DNA of 33,078 nucleotides from Nanobdellota archaeon (GTDB lineage: Archaea; Nanobdellota; Nanobdellia; Woesearchaeales; WJIZ01): the NCBI GenBank assembly GCA_023140175.1, contig JAGLMD010000053.1, forward strand, positions 1 through 33,078, written 5' to 3'. Positions within the stretch are counted from its first letter, which is position 1, and the number at the start of each line of letters is the position of its first letter. Under the pieces are notes generated by a model. That model was not told where the DNA came from. It worked only from the letters and a program-made list of their open reading frames with translations, and searched no databases. The translations under genes were made by a program, and so were the position numbers. Shown here in pieces: positions 1 to 8,493 of the stretch.

Positions 1-53
1 TAGTCGGAAAATTTATATATTTTCATGCATTTATAGCTATATTAGGAGATATT

Positions 54-518
54 ATGGCCATAGAGAAAGAAGAACTAAAGAAGCTGTCTCTTCAGGAGAG
101 AATTAAGAAATTAAAGGAGATTGAAGAAGAGAAAAAAATAGAGATTGAAGAAGCCGAGGATCTGATAAAAAGTGCTGAAGCAGAGATTGAGAGAAACAAG
201 GATGTACCGGATATAGAAGTGCCTGAGATAGAGCCCATTGATATTACCAGGATTTTTGGGGTCGAGGAAGGATTAGAAACCACAGTAAGAAGAGAAGTAA
301 ATGCTGAAGAGAATACGGAAATAAAGTATACTCCCTCTGCTGAATATGATGCTGAGGTTGGATCTTTATGGGCTGTGAGTGAAGGGAAAATAAAGGAAGA
401 TGAGCGAATTAGAAAATTTGAGGATAGTGTAAAGTATGAAACAACTGCTGACCAGGCAGATGATGCTACTGCATCAAGATCTGTCCATAAGAGAATAAAG
501 AAGTATACAATGGGCTGA
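54..518 (+). CDS. Hypothetical charged coiled-coil protein (paralog of next ORF)
   Basis: ORF with upstream TATA-like ttatatatt and aggaga RBS-like sequence; N-terminus LSLQERIKKLKEIEEEKK...DLIKSAEAEIERNKDV resembles the next ORF. Confidence 0.75.
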   Translation: MAIEKEELKKLSLQERIKKLKEIEEEKKIEIEEAEDLIKSAEAEIERNKDVPDIEVPEIEPIDITRIFGVEEGLETTVRREVNAEENTEIKYTPSAEYDAEVGSLWAVSEGKIKEDERIRKFEDSVKYETTADQADDATASRSVHKRIKKYTMG

Positions 519-566
519 TTTTGAGAAAACTTTATAAATTATATAGAATAGAGAATCTAAAACAAG

Positions 567-1223
567 ATGCGTTTAAACAAGAAACAGCTTAGTAAACTGC
601 CTCCTGAAGAGAGAATACATAAATTAAAGGAAATTCAGGAGACAAAGAAGGAAAAAACCAAAACAGTTAAGGAGATAGAGTCCCTTATAAAATCTGCTGA
701 AGAAGAGATAAGAAAAAAAGAGGATGTCGAAGAAGAAAAGCAGGGGGATATTTCTCAGATAGTTGAAAATAGTGAAGGCCTGGAAGATACGGTCATAGAA
801 GAGAGTCTGGAACATGAAGAGAAGGTAAAGTATGATTCTATAGTAACTACTGAGTATGATGTGAATCAGGCTCAGGGAGAAAAGTATGAGATACCCAATC
901 CTGAGCAAGAGGAAGAACAAAGAATAATGGAACAAGGTGCGAAAGCAGATTATAACCAGGAAACATATACTCCTGAGGAAAGAAAAGAAGGACAGCCTCA
1001 GGGTAATATGCCGCAAGAACAGGCAGGGGATTATAATGGTGTACAGACAGAGCAGGGAAAAGAAGAAGAAGATTTCAGCATGATGAGGCGGCCTGAAGAG
1101 ATCCAGGAATTAGTCAAAACAAGAGATGTTTTTGATCTGACTGATTTCAGTGTCATGAAAAAAGAGCTTATTGCGAAGGTTGTAAAGGAGTATGTCCCAA
1201 CATACCAGAACACTAGAGTATAA
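567..1223 (+). CDS. Hypothetical charged coiled-coil protein (paralog of preceding ORF)
   Basis: N-terminus LPPEERIHKLKEIQETKK...SLIKSAEEEIRKKEDV aligns with ORF 54-518; TATA-like tttataaatt upstream. Confidence 0.75.
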   Translation: MRLNKKQLSKLPPEERIHKLKEIQETKKEKTKTVKEIESLIKSAEEEIRKKEDVEEEKQGDISQIVENSEGLEDTVIEESLEHEEKVKYDSIVTTEYDVNQAQGEKYEIPNPEQEEEQRIMEQGAKADYNQETYTPEERKEGQPQGNMPQEQAGDYNGVQTEQGKEEEDFSMMRRPEEIQELVKTRDVFDLTDFSVMKKELIAKVVKEYVPTYQNTRV

Positions 1224-1430
1224 CTAATGCTTTATTATGCTCCAGAATATTCTTAAGATTGATAAAAAAGAAAGTGCTATTATGATATAATTCTCTATAG
1301 TATATGATATACCAATACCAAAGACAGGAAGGCCCCTTCTTAGGTTGATGATGGAGATAAAGAAAAGTACAGTAAAAATCAATAAAAGGGCCAATAATAG
1401 TATGAGTTCTTTGTTTGTTGATTCTGGCAT
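1224..1430 (-). CDS. Small membrane protein, about two predicted TM segments
   Basis: 68 aa, hydrophobic ELILLLALLLIFTVLFFISII and YIIIALSFLSILRIFW; fills the gap between genes, abuts the stop of the preceding ORF. Confidence 0.45.
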   Translation of the reverse strand: MPESTNKELILLLALLLIFTVLFFISIINLRRGLPVFGIGISYTIENYIIIALSFLSILRIFWSIIKH

Positions 1431-1532
1431 GATAGTACTAATATTTAATTCTATATTTATTTATTTATGTTTTGGAGAAAATACTTCGAATTCCGGAAAA
1501 GGTTATATAGTCCAGGGGATTATAGCATAGTT

Positions 1533-2075
1533 ATGAGGGAGAAATACGAAAAAGTAAAGGGGGCATACAAAGAATTGCATAAGAAATTTCTTGAGAATAA
1601 CCCTTTTCTTATAAAATACCTTGATAATGGAGTATGGGCACCTTCCCTGCCTAAGGAATTGTTCAGGATATTTGGGAAATACGAAGACAAAAGCAAGACA
1701 ATCCTGGATCTTGGATCAGGAGACGGTTTGGCAGTGATGGTTGCTTCTGTATTCTTCAATCATGCTTATGGCGTTGAAATAGATAAAGGATTCTTTGATA
1801 TCTCGAATAAGATGAAGGAAAAGCTCGGCATAGATAATGTGACTTTCATAAAAGAAGATTTCTATAACCTAAACCTTAACAATTATGATATACTATTTAT
1901 AGCGCCTGACAAAGAATTCTCATTGAAGCTGGAGAACAAGATTGCAAAAGAACTTAATGGAATACTCATAGTATATTCATCGATATTTAAACCAAAGACA
2001 TTAAAGAAAATAGATGAATTTGAGACACACCATTTTTCAGTGAGTGTCTATGAAAACAAAGCAAAGAAAGTGTGA
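1533..2075 (+). CDS. SAM-dependent class I methyltransferase-like protein
   Basis: ILDLGSGDGLAVMVASVFFNHAYGVEID (motif I/II pattern). The ORF track starts at 1467; MREKYEK at 1533 is a more likely start. Confidence 0.7.
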   Translation: MREKYEKVKGAYKELHKKFLENNPFLIKYLDNGVWAPSLPKELFRIFGKYEDKSKTILDLGSGDGLAVMVASVFFNHAYGVEIDKGFFDISNKMKEKLGIDNVTFIKEDFYNLNLNNYDILFIAPDKEFSLKLENKIAKELNGILIVYSSIFKPKTLKKIDEFETHHFSVSVYENKAKKV

Positions 2076-2893
2076 GGGTCGTCTATTTTTACATTTCCTA
2101 TCAGGAAATTATTTTTTCCAAGAACCTTTATATTATTCTTCCTCTTAAGGAGGTTATAGAAATCATTCTTGCAGCTGGGAATGACGCTATCAGGAGAATA
2201 TTCTACAATATCATCTGCTGCCTTAAAGCGATTGATGCTATAAACTCCGATGCCTTCAGAATAAATGACAACACATTTTAGGGCCTGCCTGAAATATGAA
2301 GCTATGTCTGTATCATGTTTCTCTATGATCGAGAGATTCCTTAAAGCAATCTTCTTGCTTTCTTCGCAGTGGAAGCTGCATGGAAAATGGGTCAATAGGC
2401 TTATATCAAAAACACGAAGAGAGTAATTATTCTGCCATGGATAGTTAATGCTATAGGAGTTATTGAATGTGAAAGGCAATAAATCAGATGTTCCTTTAGA
2501 TGCATCAGGGAAATTTTTTTCAAAAAACCTGCAGCAGCAATCAGGATAGCCCAATAATCTGCCCAGGCTGTAATGGTCATCATGCTTTTCATTTTTGAGG
2601 GCTTTTTTAGCAAGCTCTTTGTCCTTTGAGATATAGATGAAAGGATGGCCTTGCTGCGGATGATCAAGGCTAACTTTCAATGCCTTATCACTATAGTTTC
2701 GGGTTTTATCGACATGCTTGATGATCTTGAAATCAGAGACAACAAAAGAGAGATTATTCTTAGAAAGAATATCAAGAAAAGTCTTATCATTATAGAATAT
2801 CTGCCTTGTGACTGGCTTGGCATCTGCTAAAACATAAAGTATCTCTAAGGCCTTTGTCAATGAACCAAGATTATCTTTCAACTCTAAAAGCAT
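2048..2893 (-). CDS. DUF483-like protein
   Basis: LGRLLGYPDCCCRFFEKNFPDA and HFPCSFHCEESKKIA Cys-rich motifs typical of the DUF483 family. Confidence 0.6.
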   Translation of the reverse strand: MLLELKDNLGSLTKALEILYVLADAKPVTRQIFYNDKTFLDILSKNNLSFVVSDFKIIKHVDKTRNYSDKALKVSLDHPQQGHPFIYISKDKELAKKALKNEKHDDHYSLGRLLGYPDCCCRFFEKNFPDASKGTSDLLPFTFNNSYSINYPWQNNYSLRVFDISLLTHFPCSFHCEESKKIALRNLSIIEKHDTDIASYFRQALKCVVIYSEGIGVYSINRFKAADDIVEYSPDSVIPSCKNDFYNLLKRKNNIKVLGKNNFLIGNVKIDDPHTFFALFS

Positions 2894-3011
2894 GACAAAT
2901 AAAGAAGTGAAGAACTATTTAATCCTTTTTATTATACTATTCAAAAATAGTTACTAATCTTTATATACATTCTTTGTAATTTTGTAATTAATAGAGAGTG
3001 GGGACTAGATT

Positions 3012-3821
3012 ATGGAATTTGATATACCTAAAAGAGTGCATCCCAATATTGAGCATTACAGAAAAGAGGAGCTTGATATTGCAAAAAGGTTTGCTGCAGA
3101 AGTGAATAAAGAGATGGGCAGGTTTGTAAATGCGATTGTGCTCTTTGGTTCAAGCGCAAGAAATACTTCTACACCAAAGTCAGATATTGATGTGCTGGTG
3201 CTTATCGATGATATGTCTATCATCGTCAATAGGGATGTGGCAGATGCCTATAGGATGATAATTCAAAAAATGATAACCAAAGTATCGAGAAGGCTGCATG
3301 TTGTGACATTAAGGCTTACTGCTTTCTGGGATTATATAAGAAATGGTGATCCTATCGGGATAAACATACTAAGAGACGGCATATCTCTCTCTGATACGGG
3401 TTTCTTTGACCCATTGCAATTATTGCTCAAGAAAGGAAAGATAAGGCCTTCAAAGGAAAGCATATGGGCATATTATGTAAAGGCACCTTCAACCTTAAAT
3501 AACTCAAAGTGGCATATAATGCAGGCTGTCATTGACTTATACTGGGCTGTCATTGATTCTGCACATGCTGCTTTAATGAGCCAGAATGCTGTGCCGCCGA
3601 CTCCAGAGCATGTGGCAGATATGCTTGATGAAATACTTGTGAGGAATGGAAAACTAGAGAAGAAATATTCAAAGACTATGAAGTCTTTCTATGAGAGAGC
3701 AAAGGCTATAATGCACCGCGAGATACTTGAGGTAAAAGGCAGTGAATTTGATAAATACTTTGAAGAAGCAAATGAGTTTGTTGACAGGATGAAGATATTT
3801 ATTGATGGCCATAATGGTTAG
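3012..3821 (+). CDS. Minimal nucleotidyltransferase (pol-beta superfamily) fused to a HEPN-like C-terminal domain
   Basis: NTase motif VLFGSSARNTSTPKSDIDVLV; C-terminal helical region DSAHAALMSQNAVPPTPEHV...FYERAKAIMHREI with an R-x5-H. Confidence 0.75.
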   Translation: MEFDIPKRVHPNIEHYRKEELDIAKRFAAEVNKEMGRFVNAIVLFGSSARNTSTPKSDIDVLVLIDDMSIIVNRDVADAYRMIIQKMITKVSRRLHVVTLRLTAFWDYIRNGDPIGINILRDGISLSDTGFFDPLQLLLKKGKIRPSKESIWAYYVKAPSTLNNSKWHIMQAVIDLYWAVIDSAHAALMSQNAVPPTPEHVADMLDEILVRNGKLEKKYSKTMKSFYERAKAIMHREILEVKGSEFDKYFEEANEFVDRMKIFIDGHNG

Positions 3822-3884
3822 ATTGTAGTGACTTTCTAGTAGTTATAAAGCGGCATATTTATAAAGCGATTCTTCTTCTGATAT

Positions 3885-5036
3885 GTGAAGATGTTTTATA
3901 ATGCTAAAAAGCAATCATTGAAATTAGAGAATAAGCTAAATGGCCTAGATAATAATGTAAATGAACTACTGAAATTAAGGGGAGAGGTGTTATCTGAATT
4001 TGGAAACAAAGTAAATTTGAATGAGTCTATATCCGACCTATTCCCTGTTTATTCAAAGATTGAAAGATTTGTTGAAGATAAGTCAAAGTACATACCATAT
4101 AGTTCAGATAATCTAGTGGATCTGATTACAGTCCTTTCCTTAGCAGTAGGATATGGCTCTTATTACCATAATGAAGATCAGATAGGGTCAAGTGATCCAT
4201 CTATTGGAATAACCTATTTAGGTGAGAAGACAGGCCAGATCATCCAGGGGATGTATACAGGTGCTTTATTATCAATGATAAGCAGAGGAAACCAGAAACA
4301 AGGATCTTCTGGTAAATTAATTCTTGATGGCCATTCTTTTAAGAAGGAGTTTAGGAAGAAATTTAAATTATCAGCAAAAGCAGATACTAATATTAAGTGC
4401 AGTGGAAATCCGAATATCCCTTACTTGTTCCTTTTTGCCCGGGATTTTGATGATCTAATCATTAAGAATCTAAATGGTGATTATTTGGGTGCATATATGG
4501 CCAGCAGGGATGGAACAGGATATAAACTTGAATTTATTGGATGCAAAGGCAATCGTATTGGAGAAGGTATCTCTTCTGAAAAAGGCAAGCTGTTTAATCT
4601 TACAGGGAGGGATTGTGAAGGAGATAGATCATTTTCAAAGGGTGCAAGCTATAATGGTTTTATAGGTTTTATGTATGCTCAAGGCATGAAGGGAAATAAT
4701 TTGCTCTATAAATATGGGGAAGGGGGATCTACACCTATTTTTATTTTAGACGACATAAAGGATGAATTGAATCATCCGGAACTTTTTGCAGATGGCGGCA
4801 AATGTGAAATCATGTATATCAGAAACAGCAAAGCAAACAACACCAAGAATGCCCATAAAATTTTTAGAGGAAGTGTATCTAGTGATGCTAACTTAAATCA
4901 TATTATTGTCAAGAATAATGGAGATAGTTTCATGATAACTGTTTCAGGAGAATATTCTGGGGCGATATCTAATTGGATTGATGATAAAAAAGAGATCGAT
5001 AAGCTTCTTGATAAATATGATCTATTGTGTGTTTAA
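3885..5036 (+). CDS. Hypothetical protein
   Basis: 383-aa ORF, TATA-like tttataaag about 25 nt upstream of ATG (leaderless arrangement); no recognised family. Confidence 0.7.
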   Translation: MKMFYNAKKQSLKLENKLNGLDNNVNELLKLRGEVLSEFGNKVNLNESISDLFPVYSKIERFVEDKSKYIPYSSDNLVDLITVLSLAVGYGSYYHNEDQIGSSDPSIGITYLGEKTGQIIQGMYTGALLSMISRGNQKQGSSGKLILDGHSFKKEFRKKFKLSAKADTNIKCSGNPNIPYLFLFARDFDDLIIKNLNGDYLGAYMASRDGTGYKLEFIGCKGNRIGEGISSEKGKLFNLTGRDCEGDRSFSKGASYNGFIGFMYAQGMKGNNLLYKYGEGGSTPIFILDDIKDELNHPELFADGGKCEIMYIRNSKANNTKNAHKIFRGSVSSDANLNHIIVKNNGDSFMITVSGEYSGAISNWIDDKKEIDKLLDKYDLLCV

Positions 5037-5098
5037 TTCCTGCATCTTTATCCTGCTGAATAAAAAAATCTTTATATCAATACTTTCTTTTTAGTGTA

Positions 5099-5671
5099 AT
5101 GAGCTTTGAAAAGCAGAAAAAAGATATATTAACAAGAAGCGATAAGTCGAAGAAAGGAAGCATCGATGAAGGGATAAAACCATTGATTGATCTGATCAAT
5201 TCTCTTCCTGATCATTATACTACATCAAGCTGTGCAGGAAGGATACTTCTAATTGAGATTACTGATTCAGGAAGGAAAGATGAGAGTAAATGGGTATTTA
5301 TCAAGCATTCTAAAGTGAGTTTTAGTGAGATAAAGAAAGCACTAGCTGATATTTCTGATGAAAAGATATGGCTGAGGCAGGAGAGCATGATAATACATAT
5401 ATGCTGCAGAGATTTAGATAGTGCTAAGAAAATGCTCTCATTATGCTGGAAAGCCGGGTTAAAGAGGACTGGTATGATCACTATCGGGAAGAAGATTATA
5501 GTGGAGACGTTTGGAACAGAAAGATTAGATACGATTATAGCTGAGAAAGGGAATGTTATTGTTTCAGATGATTATCTTAGGGTATTGATAAGAGAAGCAA
5601 ATAAGAAATACACTAAGAATACAGCCAGAATAGAGAGACTATATAAGAAAATAAAAGAGTTAAAAAAATAA
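5099..5671 (+). CDS. taw3: tRNA wybutosine-synthesis protein Taw3/TYW3 family
   Basis: N-terminus FEKQKKDILTRSDKSKKGSIDEGIKPLIDLINSLPDHYTTSSCAGRI...W typical of TYW3. Confidence 0.88.
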   Translation: MSFEKQKKDILTRSDKSKKGSIDEGIKPLIDLINSLPDHYTTSSCAGRILLIEITDSGRKDESKWVFIKHSKVSFSEIKKALADISDEKIWLRQESMIIHICCRDLDSAKKMLSLCWKAGLKRTGMITIGKKIIVETFGTERLDTIIAEKGNVIVSDDYLRVLIREANKKYTKNTARIERLYKKIKELKK

Positions 5672-5678
5672 AAAATAA

Positions 5679-7304
5679 TTACTTTTTCTTTGTAAGTAAG
5701 ACTACTATCAACACTATCAGCCCTATCAGAACTATTGCTGCAACTCCCAACAGTGCGATATAACCTATTGAACCCATAAAGCCCCCTTCCTCTACCTGAG
5801 CAATCACTGGGAACTGAGTGCCTGGTATGGTTGTATCGTCATCTTTAGGCGGCTCAATTATGATATCTACCCTATCATCTTCTTCATCTTCATCAGGTAT
5901 GTCTACTGGCGGCTTAGATACTGCACATTTCTCAACTGTCAAGATAACTGTTTCACTATAGTCCTGCTCTGGCCTTTTGGTCTCATCATAATAGACATCA
6001 ATTTCTATGATATAATCTCCAGGCTCAACATCGGCTGCATCAATCCTGATGCTTTCGGTATATTCTGAATCATCAACACCTTCATCAAGTTCTATATCTA
6101 TCTCTTCAAAATCCAATCCAAGGTCTAGATTAGTCACAGTTATTCTTACCTCGTCTTGATCATTTTTTCCAAGATTTAATATTTCAAGATCCAGTTCTGT
6201 TCTTCTATTGCAACTTACTATAGGAGATTTCAATCTAGCTTCCATTATCCTTACGTCATCCTTTTCTTTCTCTATCTCGAGCACATATTCTAATCTAATC
6301 TCAAAATCATTATTATTTTCATCTTCGCCTTCAACTAAGATTATAAAATCATATGTTGTACCATCATCATCAACTTTCCAGGGTATTTCAAGCTCTACCT
6401 TGAAATCTTCATCCTTATCAGCCTTAATATCATCAGTATCAGACTCCTCATCAATTTCATCGCCATCATCTATATCCTCTATTGTGACTGTTACCATGAC
6501 ATCTTCTATGTCAACCTCTTCATCACCATCACCACTATACAGATTTGCGATCTCGAGGTTTACTACTATCTTATCTCCTGGATGAGCTGGCTCGTCTATT
6601 TTATAGCTATCTGATTCACATGAATCATCATCACATATATTTTTGTCAGTGCTACTGCCTACCTTAATATCAAGGTCTGTTATCTGCAACTTAACATCCT
6701 CTCTTACAGTTATAGTTACACTATCCTGAGCTGAAAGGTCGCCATCATCAGTTACATTTAACTGGAAAACATATGTTCCTGCTTGTGCTGGTGTGAATGT
6801 AGGCTTTTGTGCAGCAGCGTTTGAAAGAGTTACTGTAGTGCCAGATGTCTGGCTCCATGTATAAGTCAAAGTGTCAAGGTCAAGATCTGAACTTCCTGAA
6901 CCATCAAGTGTTACAGTATCGTTAATATCAACTGTCTGGTCAGGGCCTGCATTTGCTGTAGGGGCTCTGTTTACGTTATTTACAGTTATTGTTGCGGTTG
7001 TGCTATTTGAGGAATTAGCATCTGAAACTGTAAGCAAGACAGTATATGTGCCTGCATCACCATAACCAGTAAGCCATTCAAATGTTGCAGTTGTGTTATC
7101 TTCATATGTTTTTGTTAATTGAGCAGTCATGTTAGTTATAAATGTTGAACTTCCATTGTCAGGAATAGTTGATGTAATGTTAAATACCAGAGTAGAAGTT
7201 TCATTTACAGAAAGTATTGTTGGTGCATTTATTATAACAGGATTTGCACTCACCAAACCCACAAGAAATAACACCAATATACTAAAAATAGTTAATTTTT
7301 TCAT
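5679..7304 (-). CDS. Membrane-anchored surface protein with PKD-like repeats and acidic adhesin module
   Basis: Signal peptide; NRAPTANAGPDQTVDINDTVTLDGSGSSDLDLDTLTYTWSQTSG PKD-like domain; C-terminal TM plus LLTKKK. Confidence 0.8.
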   Translation of the reverse strand: MKKLTIFSILVLFLVGLVSANPVIINAPTILSVNETSTLVFNITSTIPDNGSSTFITNMTAQLTKTYEDNTTATFEWLTGYGDAGTYTVLLTVSDANSSNSTTATITVNNVNRAPTANAGPDQTVDINDTVTLDGSGSSDLDLDTLTYTWSQTSGTTVTLSNAAAQKPTFTPAQAGTYVFQLNVTDDGDLSAQDSVTITVREDVKLQITDLDIKVGSSTDKNICDDDSCESDSYKIDEPAHPGDKIVVNLEIANLYSGDGDEEVDIEDVMVTVTIEDIDDGDEIDEESDTDDIKADKDEDFKVELEIPWKVDDDGTTYDFIILVEGEDENNNDFEIRLEYVLEIEKEKDDVRIMEARLKSPIVSCNRRTELDLEILNLGKNDQDEVRITVTNLDLGLDFEEIDIELDEGVDDSEYTESIRIDAADVEPGDYIIEIDVYYDETKRPEQDYSETVILTVEKCAVSKPPVDIPDEDEEDDRVDIIIEPPKDDDTTIPGTQFPVIAQVEEGGFMGSIGYIALLGVAAIVLIGLIVLIVVLLTKKK

Positions 7305-7398
7305 TTTTTAAATCCCCCATGTTTATAGATTATTGTAATTATATAGTGAAAATAATTATAGCTTTATAAATTTTTCTATTTTATAGTAGTTAAAAATG

Positions 7399-8493
7399 TT
7401 ACTTTTTTAGGATTATGAAAGCTGCACCAACTGCAAAAATAACTAAGCCCAAGAGCAGGATAAATGCTATTGCCAGAACAAGTGTATATTCATCAGTTTG
7501 GGCAAAGTTTATTCTGTCTTTCTTAACTACTTTAGCAGCTATAGGCTGACTGTTTTCAGATTCAGCTTTAGACTCCGGTGTATATACATTTGTAATCACT
7601 TCTTTTGTCTCTTCCGGCTTTTCCTCTTGCTTTGGTTTTGGTTTAGCTTTTTTCTTACATTCATCAATCTCTAATTCAACATATTTTGATACTAAGTTGT
7701 TATCATATTCAACTATAAAATCAATCTGATGTGTTCCCTGTACAAGCTCCGGAGCTAATCTTACAGAATCACTGTAGTCATCATTCTCATCAAGCTCTAT
7801 GCTTTTTTTATAGTTAAGGTTTAGTTGTTCATTTATTATCCTGATTAATGGTCTTTCATCCTCTTTTCCAATATTCATAATATTATAATCCAGTTTGATA
7901 TTATTGCTGCATGTTAATAAAGAAGGCGATATAGTCAAACTTCCTATTATTATCTCATGCCTGTTTTTCTTGAATTCTATCTCTCCTAACTCATTTTTTG
8001 CAGTATACTCTCCTTCTGTGTCTTTACCTTTTCCTTTGACTTCGACAATTATATTATAAGAATCTCCGTGCTCAACATCATAAGGCATTATGAAAGTGAA
8101 TTTAATCTGTTCTGAATCACCCTCTTCCAGATCAAAATTATCGTCATCTTCTATATCATTGCCGCCATCATCTTCCAGGCCATCAAATTCAACAGTGATA
8201 TCAATATCTTCAATGTCTTCTCCTGCATTATTCTTTACTTTAATCTTTACTGTAACCTCTTCGCCTGGCTCTGGTCTTGATGGTGAAACTTTTATTGATA
8301 TTATTGCCAATAAATCTAAATCTTCTTCCTCAATAGTACCAGAATCTGGAGGAGGTGCAACAACAGCTGCTTCTTCTTCAGCAGGGCAAAAGTCAGGATC
8401 TCCAAAAAAAGGGTCGCTTGGTACACATATTGAATCTGCATAAATAGAAATAGCAAAAAGTATCATAACTAGTGAAATTATTATTTTTTTCAT
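7399..8493 (-). CDS. Membrane-anchored surface protein sharing the acidic Ig-like module
   Basis: Signal peptide; PSLLTCSNNIKLDYNIMNIGKEDERPLIRI; C-terminal TM; start overlaps the stop of the upstream gene by 4 bp. Confidence 0.78.
   Translation of the reverse strand: MKKIIISLVMILFAISIYADSICVPSDPFFGDPDFCPAEEEAAVVAPPPDSGTIEEEDLDLLAIISIKVSPSRPEPGEEVTVKIKVKNNAGEDIEDIDITVEFDGLEDDGGNDIEDDDNFDLEEGDSEQIKFTFIMPYDVEHGDSYNIIVEVKGKGKDTEGEYTAKNELGEIEFKKNRHEIIIGSLTISPSLLTCSNNIKLDYNIMNIGKEDERPLIRIINEQLNLNYKKSIELDENDDYSDSVRLAPELVQGTHQIDFIVEYDNNLVSKYVELEIDECKKKAKPKPKQEEKPEETKEVITNVYTPESKAESENSQPIAAKVVKKDRINFAQTDEYTLVLAIAFILLLGLVIFAVGAAFIILKK

Noticed and set aside
624-1016. 130-aa minus-strand ORF opposite the second coiled-coil gene
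   Set aside because: Antisense shadow of a K/E-rich coding sequence; composition is low-complexity Leu/Phe/Ser and the plus-strand ORF has a paralog.
1345-1530. 61-aa plus-strand ORF
   Set aside because: Overlaps the small membrane protein on the other strand and the start of the methyltransferase ORF; no motif or RBS support.
6208-8443. Plus-strand Ser-rich ORFs (6208-6585, 8090-8443)
   Set aside because: Antisense of Asp/Glu-rich surface protein regions; poly-Ser translation is an artefact.
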